A DNA stretch of 12,651 nt from DATKKX01 sp035542775. GTDB taxonomy: Bacteria; Planctomycetota; Phycisphaerae; UBA1845; UTPLA1. Where the stretch lies: the NCBI GenBank assembly GCA_035542775.1, contig DATKKX010000136.1, positions 1-12,651 of the forward strand, in the 5' to 3' direction. Of the stretch, positions 7,484-12,651 are shown piece after piece. The position numbers were made by a program, and so were the translations under genes. Positions within the stretch are counted from its first letter, which is position 1, and the number at the start of each line of letters is the position of its first letter. Under the pieces are notes generated by a model that saw only the letters and a list, made by a program, of their open reading frames with translations, was not told where the DNA came from and did not search any database.

Positions 7484-7510
7484 GCACGGACAAACCGGGT
7501 TTGTCCGTGC
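7484..7510. repeat. Perfect 27-base palindrome, REP-like
   Basis: GCACGGACAAACC (7484-7496) and GGTTTGTCCGTGC (7498-7510) are perfect 13-bp inverted copies around a single central base, giving a very stable hairpin. It lies about 34 bases before the oleBC start. On the minus strand TTT follows the stem, but no minus-strand gene ends there, so a terminator role is doubtful. The compact symmetric form resembles dispersed intergenic palindromes (REP-like elements). No second copy occurs in this window. Confidence 0.6.
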
Positions 7511-7543
7511 CACCCTCCCTAGCCAGCCCGATCGGATGGAGGG

Positions 7544-10213
7544 TTGACCGGGCCTGCGCCGCTGGGTAATAGCAGTTTCGTGCGAGAGTCTGATCGAGAG
7601 CTGTTGGGACGGCTGTATCCGTTCGAGAGCCACTATCTCGACGTCGGGGGCTTGCGCTATCACTACCTCGACGAGGGCCGGGGCGAACCGGTCGTGATGG
7701 TTCACGGCAATCCGACATGGTCTTTTTACTTCCGCGAACTGGTCAAGGGCCTGCGCGATTCGTACCGTTGCGTGGTGCCCGACCACATCGGGTGCGGGCT
7801 CTCGGAGAAGCCGGGCGACGACCGCTACGACTATACGCTCTCGCGGCGGGCCGACGACCTGGGGGCGCTGCTCGATCACCTGGGGCTGGATCGAGGCGTG
7901 ACGCTGCTGATGCACGACTGGGGCGGCATGATCGGGATGGTCTGCGCGATGCGACGGCCGGAGCGGATCGCACGGCTTGCCGCGCTGAACACGGCCGCGT
8001 TCCTGAAGCCGGCGGGCAAGAAGATGCCGTGGCCGCTGTGGGTCGTGCATCGGAGAAACTGGCTGTCGGCGCTGCTGGTCCAGGGGCTCAATGCTTTCAG
8101 CGTCGGGGCGACGATCTCGGCGACGGCCAGGGGCATGTCGCGCGAGGTGCGGCGATGCCTGACGGCGCCGTACGATTGCTGGCCCCATCGCATTGCGACG
8201 CTGCGATTCGTGCAGGATGCGCCGCTGCGGCCAAGCGACCGCAGTTACGGAGTCGCGAAAAAGCTGGATGAGAGCGTGCATCAGTTCACCGACCGACCGA
8301 CGCTGGTTTGCTGGGGCGAGCGTGATTGGGTGTTCGATCACCGGTTCCTGGAAGAGTGGCGGCGGCGATTTCCGAGGGCCGAGGTACATACGTTTCCCAA
8401 CGCCGGGCACTATGTGCTTGAGGATGAGGCGGGGGCGATCTTGCCGCTGGTGCGGGAATTCTTGAAGCGGAATCCGGTCGATCACGGCAAGGCGCCGGTT
8501 GACGCTCCGATGACCAGGCCGAATGCGTCAACGGTACAATCTGCTCCGACCAGCGCCGTCGTCGAGCAAATCAACGTGGCGGCGTATCTGCCGGAGATGG
8601 CCCGCCAAGTGCCGGATCGGCCGGCCATCGCATGGGTGACGGGACGGAGTGATACGGGGGCCGTGGCGTACGCCCATTGGACGTTTCGGCAGCTCAACGA
8701 AGAGACGGACCGCTTCGCCCATGGGCTGGAGGAGGCGGGTGTCACACGCGGCATGCGAACGATCTTGATGGTGCGGCCGTGCCCGGAGTTCTTCGCGCTG
8801 GTCTTCGCCCTGTTCAAGGTTGGCGCGGTGGTGGTTCTGATCGACCCGGGTATGGGCCGGCGGCGGATGGTGGAGTGCCTCGGCGACGTCACGGCGGAGG
8901 CGTTTATCGGGATTCCATTGGCGCAGGTGCTGCGGACGCTCCACCCGGCGGCGTTCAGGTCGGTGCGGATCCGCGTGACCGTGGGGCGACGGTGGTTCTG
9001 GGGCGGGATGCGATTGAGTGATGTTCGAGCAATGTCATCGCGGCCTTATGAAATGGCACCGACGCGGCGCGATGATCCGGCGGCGATCATCTTCACCACC
9101 GGCAGCACCGGCCCGCCGAAAGGGGTGCTCTATCAGCATGGCATGTTCGACGCCCAGGTCCGCATCCTTCGGGATCACCTGGGCATCGCGCCGGGCGAGA
9201 TCGACCTACCGACGTTCCCACTGTTTGCGCTATTTGATCCGGCCCTGGGCATGACGGCTGTCATTCCGGAGATGGACCCCACGCGGCCGGCGTGGGTCGA
9301 TCCCGAAAAGATCATCGGGGCCATCCGCGACTGGAAGGTGACCAACATGTTCGGCTCGCCGGCCTTGCTGGATCGCGTCGGGCGATACGGCCAGGCGAAT
9401 GGGGTCAAGCTGCCGACACTGCGGCGCGTGGTTTCGGCGGGAGCGCCGGCGTCGCCGGCGGTACTAGAGAGATTTGCAGCCATGCTCGATGGCGATGCCG
9501 AGATCCATACGCCGTACGGCGCAACGGAGTCGCTCCCCGTGGCTTCGATCGGCAGTCGAGAGATCCTGGCGGAGACCCGCCATGAGACGCAGTGCGGCGG
9601 CGGGACGTGCGTTGGGAGGCCGATGCCGGGCGTTGAAGTCCGGATTATCGAAATCACCGAGCAGCCGATCGAGCGATGGTCGGAGCAGTTAGTATCGCCG
9701 CCGGGGCAGATCGGCGAGATCGTGGTCAAGGGTCCGATGGTGTCGCCGGAATACTGCACGGACGCAGCCGCGACGGGAATGGCGAAGATCCCCGACGGCG
9801 ACGCGGTCTGGCATCGTATGGGCGACGTGGGCCGGTTCGACGGACGGGGCCGGTTGTGGTTCTGCGGACGAAAGGCCCATCGCGTGGTCACGGAGCAGGG
9901 GACGTTGTTCACCATCCCATGCGAGGCGATCTTCAACCGGCATCCGACGGTGTTCCGGTCGGCCCTGGTCGGGGTGGGCGAGCGCCCTCGACAAAGGCCG
10001 GTGCTGTGCGTGGAATTGGAGGCCGGGCACAAGAACGCCGATCAGGCAAAGCTCACGCAAGAGTTGCTGCGCATTGGCCAGGAAAATGAGCTGACCCGGT
10101 CGATTGGGACGGTGCTGTTCCATCCGGGCTTTCCGGTGGACATCCGGCACAACGCCAAGATATTTCGCGAGAAGCTGGCCGTCTGGGCGGCGGGGAAACT
10201 GAAGGCGCGATAG
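7544..10213 (+). CDS. oleBC: OleBC fusion: beta-lactone decarboxylase + beta-lactone synthetase
   Basis: One 889-residue chain fuses two consecutive pathway enzymes. Residues about 20-312 form an alpha/beta hydrolase of the haloalkane-dehalogenase type (OleB): HGNPTWS (54-60, with N56), nucleophile D125 in MHDWGG, acid D261 in GERDW and H289 in NAGHYVLED. After a Pro/Ala/Ser-rich linker (about 313-345) comes an adenylating enzyme (OleC): P-loop FTTGSTGPPKG (517-527), YGATES (658-663), GDVGRFDGRGRLWFCGRK (760-777) and the C-terminal catalytic lysine K872 in the OleC-like HNAKIFREKL. OleC makes a beta-lactone from the beta-hydroxy acid with ATP; OleB releases CO2 and a cis alkene. The start is uncertain: GGAGGG abuts TTG 7544 directly, and GTG 7580 is an alternative. 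No strong internal Shine-Dalgarno supports separate OleC synthesis from the in-frame ATG 8510. Confidence 0.93.
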   Translation: MTGPAPLGNSSFVRESDRELLGRLYPFESHYLDVGGLRYHYLDEGRGEPVVMVHGNPTWSFYFRELVKGLRDSYRCVVPDHIGCGLSEKPGDDRYDYTLSRRADDLGALLDHLGLDRGVTLLMHDWGGMIGMVCAMRRPERIARLAALNTAAFLKPAGKKMPWPLWVVHRRNWLSALLVQGLNAFSVGATISATARGMSREVRRCLTAPYDCWPHRIATLRFVQDAPLRPSDRSYGVAKKLDESVHQFTDRPTLVCWGERDWVFDHRFLEEWRRRFPRAEVHTFPNAGHYVLEDEAGAILPLVREFLKRNPVDHGKAPVDAPMTRPNASTVQSAPTSAVVEQINVAAYLPEMARQVPDRPAIAWVTGRSDTGAVAYAHWTFRQLNEETDRFAHGLEEAGVTRGMRTILMVRPCPEFFALVFALFKVGAVVVLIDPGMGRRRMVECLGDVTAEAFIGIPLAQVLRTLHPAAFRSVRIRVTVGRRWFWGGMRLSDVRAMSSRPYEMAPTRRDDPAAIIFTTGSTGPPKGVLYQHGMFDAQVRILRDHLGIAPGEIDLPTFPLFALFDPALGMTAVIPEMDPTRPAWVDPEKIIGAIRDWKVTNMFGSPALLDRVGRYGQANGVKLPTLRRVVSAGAPASPAVLERFAAMLDGDAEIHTPYGATESLPVASIGSREILAETRHETQCGGGTCVGRPMPGVEVRIIEITEQPIERWSEQLVSPPGQIGEIVVKGPMVSPEYCTDAAATGMAKIPDGDAVWHRMGDVGRFDGRGRLWFCGRKAHRVVTEQGTLFTIPCEAIFNRHPTVFRSALVGVGERPRQRPVLCVELEAGHKNADQAKLTQELLRIGQENELTRSIGTVLFHPGFPVDIRHNAKIFREKLAVWAAGKLKAR

Positions 10214-10225
10214 GAAGACCGCGAG

Positions 10226-11215
10226 ATGAGAGTGCTGGTCACGGGCGGTGGGGGCTTTCTCGGCCGGGCCATCGTGGAAAGGCTGGTGGCCCGGGGAGAT
10301 AGCGTGCGCTCGTTCTCGCGCGGGGAATACCCCGAGCTGGCGGCGGCGGGCGTCGAGGTCCGGCGAGGCGATATCGCCGACGCGGGCGCGGTGGCGCGGG
10401 CCTGCCAAGGTTGCGACGCGGTTTTTCACGTCGCCGGCCGTCCGGGGATTTCAGGCCCCTACGCGAGGTATTACGGGCCGAATGTTCTGGGCACGCAGAA
10501 TGTGATCTCCGCCTGCCGAACTCATGGCGTCCGAAAGTTAGTGTTCACTAGCTCGGCCAGCGTCGTGTTCGACGGCACAGACATGGAGGGGGTGAACGAG
10601 GCCACTCCGTACCCGGCTCGCTTCGATGCACCCTACCCAAGGAGCAAGGCGGCCGCGGAGCAGATGGTCCTCGCCGCGAACGGCCCAGACCTGGCGACGG
10701 TCTCGCTACGGCCCCACTTGATCTGGGGTCCTCGGGATACGCAACTGCTGCCGGCGATCGTTTCACGGGCCGGGAGTTTGCGCAAGATCGGGGGGGCGGA
10801 CAAGAAGGTGGACTGCACGTACATCGATGACGCCGCGGACGCTCATCTCCTGGCGTGCGACCGCCTGAGTCTGTCCTCGCCGGTGGCGGGCAGGGCGTAC
10901 TTCATCAGCCAGGGTGAGCCGCGCTGCGTGTGGGACCTGGTGAACGGAATTCTCGGCGCCGCAGGGTACCCCCCGGTAACACGGCGTATCCCCCGGCTCG
11001 TCGCACAGGCCGCCGGCGGATGCATGGAGTGGTCATACCGGCTGCTGCGGATCGAGCGCGAGCCGCCGATGAGCCGGTTTATGGTTCGCGAACTTTCCAC
11101 GGCGCATTGGTTTGACATCTCGGCGGCCAGGCAAGACCTCGACTTTTCGCCCAGAGTCTCGATCGACGAAGGATTCAGGCGGCTGGCGGAGTGGCTTCGA
11201 TCGAGCCCGATCTAG
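10226..11215 (+). CDS. oleD: OleD, NAD(P)H-dependent 2-alkyl-3-ketoacid reductase
   Basis: This 329-residue protein belongs to the extended short-chain dehydrogenase family. It reduces the OleA product to the beta-hydroxy acid used by OleC. The nucleotide-binding loop TGGGGFLG is at 6-13, the serine region FTSSASVVF at 107-115, and the catalytic pair Y137/K141 in YPRSK; RPHLIWGPRD (about 162-171) is the conserved substrate-side loop of 3beta-HSD-like members. Length and motifs fit OleD. It starts 12 bases after oleBC; its Shine-Dalgarno AGGAAG (10212-10217) overlaps the oleBC stop codon and lies 8 bases before the ATG, so the two are co-transcribed and probably translationally linked. OleB, OleC and OleD are known to form large assemblies in other bacteria. 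Alternative 3beta-HSD-type steroid or sugar substrates are less likely given the neighbours. Confidence 0.93.
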   Translation: MRVLVTGGGGFLGRAIVERLVARGDSVRSFSRGEYPELAAAGVEVRRGDIADAGAVARACQGCDAVFHVAGRPGISGPYARYYGPNVLGTQNVISACRTHGVRKLVFTSSASVVFDGTDMEGVNEATPYPARFDAPYPRSKAAAEQMVLAANGPDLATVSLRPHLIWGPRDTQLLPAIVSRAGSLRKIGGADKKVDCTYIDDAADAHLLACDRLSLSSPVAGRAYFISQGEPRCVWDLVNGILGAAGYPPVTRRIPRLVAQAAGGCMEWSYRLLRIEREPPMSRFMVRELSTAHWFDISAARQDLDFSPRVSIDEGFRRLAEWLRSSPI

Positions 11216-11239
11216 GCGCACCGCCGCCCAGTCAGCGGT

Positions 11240-11265
11240 CGGCTTCGACGTATCGGTCGAAGCCG
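11240..11265. terminator. Hairpin between oleD and the minus-strand small ORFs
   Basis: CGGCTTCGAC (11240-11249) and GTCGAAGCCG (11256-11265) form a perfect 10-bp stem with a 6-base loop. It begins 25 bases after the oleD stop and lies downstream of the two small minus-strand ORFs, so it could end transcription from both sides. No T-run follows on either strand, so it is a terminator by position rather than by full sequence criteria. Confidence 0.45.
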
Positions 11266-11297
11266 CGGACTTGGCGGCAAACCTCTTGAATTACGGA

Positions 11298-11423
11298 TCA
11301 GGCCGTCGTTGTCGTCCCGCCGAACACACCGTTCAGATTGCCGGAAACAAGCTGAATGACGAAATTGATGACGAAAAAGATGATGTAGAGGAAGAAAGGG
11401 TTTCCACCGAAGATATTGAACAT
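11298..11423 (-). CDS. Small membrane protein, 41 residues, unknown
   Basis: From ATG 11423 the product is 41 residues, starting MFNIFGGNPFFLYIIFF and ending GGTTTTA. One strongly hydrophobic segment (about residues 9-27, rich in F, I and V) predicts a single transmembrane helix; a glycine/asparagine-rich, uncharged tail follows. GGGAG (11437-11433) lies 9 bases upstream, a good Shine-Dalgarno. Codons favour C in the third position for Phe, Ile and Tyr, as expected of real coding sequence here. A longer in-frame version from ATG 11513 would add 30 arginine- and proline-rich residues, would overlap the neighbouring small ORF and lacks such a site. It lies 61 bases after the other small ORF, whose product also begins MF and has an early GG-P. 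There is no family I recognise; possibilities include a membrane-complex subunit, a membrane peptide or a type I-like toxin. Confidence 0.62.
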   Translation of the reverse strand: MFNIFGGNPFFLYIIFFVINFVIQLVSGNLNGVFGGTTTTA

Positions 11424-11484
11424 ATTGACGCTCTCCCACCTAGTGCCGCGAGGACTCTTTACCGGGACGGCTGAACGCCGCATC

Positions 11485-11583
11485 TTATATAGTGGCGCCG
11501 GGGTCCAGTCCAATCGTGAGCAACCGAGCCACGAAAGAAAGCACCACGAAGATCACTGTCGTCCACCAAGGGCCGCCAAACAT
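11485..11583 (-). CDS. Small membrane protein, 32 residues, unknown
   Basis: A 32-codon frame runs from ATG 11583 to TAA 11487-11485 and starts MFGGPWWTTVIFVVLSFVA. Residues about 8-26 form one hydrophobic helix with an arginine (R20) inside it; a short LDPGATI tail follows. AGGAG (11595-11591) lies 7 bases upstream, a near-ideal Shine-Dalgarno, and a plausible promoter lies 51-78 bases upstream of the start codon. The combination of promoter, ribosome site, a single membrane helix and a second similar ORF just downstream argues that this is a real gene, though it is short enough to be missed by automatic annotation. I do not recognise it. The two products share the MF start, an early GG and P, and an aromatic patch before the helix, perhaps from ancient duplication. 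Confidence 0.58.
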   Translation of the reverse strand: MFGGPWWTTVIFVVLSFVARLLTIGLDPGATI

Positions 11584-11633
11584 CGCTGATCTCCTGAATG
11601 GTCGGTACCGCGGTGGTCAGCTCGCGCCCGCGA

Positions 11634-11661
11634 ACTGTACCTATTGGACAAGGTGTGTCAA
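11634..11661 (-). promoter_or_regulatory. Promoter of the small membrane-protein pair
   Basis: On the minus strand a perfect TTGACA (11661-11656) is followed after 16 bases by TACAGT (11639-11634), which matches four of six -10 positions including the key TA and final T. Transcription would start near 11627, about 44 bases before ATG 11583. An 8-base palindrome ACCGCGGT (11607-11614) falls in the early transcribed region and could be an operator. Confidence 0.6.
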
Positions 11662-11779
11662 AGCCGAACCAGCTCTACGGCACAACGCATGTCCCTGTCC
11701 GGCGTACCGCACCTCTCAGAATCTTCGGCATTATCGCCCTCGTCGGACCATTCCACAAGCCCGCTGGGCCGGGGCTGCG

Positions 11780-11808
11780 TTGTTCGGCCTTGGCAGGCCC
11801 GGTAGAAT
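11780..11808 (+). promoter_or_regulatory. Weak putative promoter of the glycosyltransferase gene
   Basis: TTGTTC (11780-11785) and TAGAAT (11803-11808) are 17 bases apart on the plus strand. The -10 has one mismatch to the consensus; the -35 matches only at TTG. The inferred start is about 53 bases before ATG 11868. The rest of 11662-11867 holds nothing further that I can identify. Confidence 0.3.
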
Positions 11809-11867
11809 GCGGTATTTCCTACCGTGAGCATGGGTAAGCATCTGGAATCGCCCCCGGCGTTCATGGC

Positions 11868-12651
11868 ATGACCCACCTGACTGCATGGCGACAGTTCCGC
11901 GCGGCGATGATCGCCGCCGACGCGTTGACGGTCTGCCTGACCTACATCCTGGCGGACATTCTGCGGTGCCACCTGTGGATGCGGACGGGCTGGCCGGAAC
12001 TGCTCAAGGTCGGGCCTCCGCTGGAGGTCGTGAGCAGCGTTCGCATTCACATGAAAGTGCTGGCCTTTCTGCCTGTCGGATGGCCGCTGGTACTGGCCTG
12101 GCTGGGCTGGTACGAACAGCGTTGGCGGTCCTGGCCATGGCTGGCCAGAAATGCTCTGGCCGGTTCGGCTTTGGCGGCGATGCTGATGGCGGCGCTGGCC
12201 CTGCTGTTCGAGCGGGACCTATACCCGAGGGCACAGATCGGCTTCGTGGCAGCGTTGTTACCTGCGACCACTTTGGCGATGCGAGGTATAAGCGGTGTCG
12301 CCGGGCAGTGGCTGGGCGGGCGGCAGCGGCTCCATGTATTGATCGTGGGCACAGGCCGGGATGCAGTCCGTATCCGCCGCCTGTTAAGATCGATTGCGCT
12401 GGGGCGGCCGATGGTGCTCGGGCATTTGCGGGCGCCGTGGGAGACCGACCCGCGGCGGATTGAGACGGGCGCGGTACTCGGCGAACTGTCGGAGCTGAGC
12501 CGGATCTTGGATAGTCGGGTCGTCGATGAGGTCATCTTCTCGGTGCCCCTGGCACAGTACCCGCAGATCTTGCCGTTTGTGAGATCGTGTGAAGAAGTGG
12601 GCGTGGCCGCACATGTGCAGGCGGAGTTCCTGACATGCCGTTCCGTACCGG
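11868..12651 (+). CDS. Polyprenyl-phosphate sugar phosphotransferase, N-terminal part (truncated)
   Basis: The frame is open from ATG 11868 to the window end (261 residues seen), so the C-terminus is missing. The N-terminal part has about four hydrophobic segments (roughly residues 11-32, 62-82, 95-114 and 124-142). A Rossmann-like CoA-binding_3 domain starts at 155 with LHVLIVGTGRDA (G161, G163). It continues with the family pattern VLGELSELSRILDSRVVDEVIFSVP (203-227 region) and CEEVGVAAHV. This is the arrangement of WcaJ/CpsE-type enzymes, which transfer a sugar-1-phosphate to undecaprenyl phosphate at the inner membrane to begin exopolysaccharide or O-chain synthesis. The catalytic C-terminal domain, expected after about residue 270, lies outside the window. 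A stop at 11835-11837 and the absence of other in-frame starts fix the start, although its Shine-Dalgarno is weak. It is probably the first gene of a glycan cluster to the right. Confidence 0.8.
   Translation, partial: MTHLTAWRQFRAAMIAADALTVCLTYILADILRCHLWMRTGWPELLKVGPPLEVVSSVRIHMKVLAFLPVGWPLVLAWLGWYEQRWRSWPWLARNALAGSALAAMLMAALALLFERDLYPRAQIGFVAALLPATTLAMRGISGVAGQWLGGRQRLHVLIVGTGRDAVRIRRLLRSIALGRPMVLGHLRAPWETDPRRIETGAVLGELSELSRILDSRVVDEVIFSVPLAQYPQILPFVRSCEEVGVAAHVQAEFLTCRSVP

Noticed and set aside
7367..8485. Minus-strand open frame of 372 codons opposite oleBC
   Set aside because: It is a complementary-strand shadow of OleB with many Arg/Pro/His residues, and it runs through the 27-base palindrome.
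11492..11827. Plus-strand open frame of 111 codons opposite the 32-residue ORF
   Set aside because: Composition is random-like with many Arg/Pro residues and no ribosome site; the minus-strand reading has promoter, Shine-Dalgarno and a membrane helix.
11885..12463. Plus-strand open frame of 192 codons within the right-end gene
   Set aside because: It is out of frame with the polyprenyl sugar phosphotransferase reading, which is open from 11868 to the window end and shows clear family motifs.

Overview
The window is GC-rich bacterial DNA. It most resembles a planctomycete, possibly a Phycisphaerae-type lineage. The reasons are the short CxxC-CxxC zinc ribbon joined to membrane helices, the ole gene set and the base composition. 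This taxonomic call is an inference; no rRNA or other strict marker is present.

Layout. At the left edge (minus strand) sits a type II toxin-antitoxin pair: a ribbon-helix-helix antitoxin with a good promoter, and the first codons of a PIN-domain toxin cut by the window end. A gene-poor spacer with three perfect hairpins leads to a plus-strand zinc-ribbon membrane protein (746-1603). This converges on a full-length smc gene (minus strand, 1675-5256), the condensin ATPase. Leftward from a shared ~300-base intergenic region runs smc; rightward runs oleA.

The centre (5565-11215) is a complete long-chain olefin pathway: oleA, then oleBC (beta-lactone decarboxylase fused to beta-lactone synthetase), then oleD. 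In the established pathway OleA condenses two fatty acyl-CoAs, OleD reduces the beta-keto acid, OleC closes a beta-lactone, and OleB removes CO2 to give a cis internal alkene. All key catalytic residues are visible. oleBC and oleD are 12 bases apart and form an operon. oleA is separated from them by a gene on the opposite strand for a UPF0316-type membrane protein (DUF5698/DUF2179) and by a spacer that holds a structured inverted repeat and a perfect 13-bp-arm palindrome.

Right of oleD, after a hairpin, the minus strand carries two tandem, very small membrane-protein ORFs (41 and 32 codons). Each has a strong Shine-Dalgarno, and a TTGACA-16-TACAGT promoter lies upstream. They look real and I cannot assign them to any family. 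The window ends inside a plus-strand gene for the N-terminal part of a polyprenyl-phosphate sugar phosphotransferase (exopolysaccharide or lipid-linked glycan initiation).

Most novel-looking points: the micro-protein pair, the OleBC fusion with an intervening antisense membrane gene, and the repeat and RNA-like structures upstream of oleBC.
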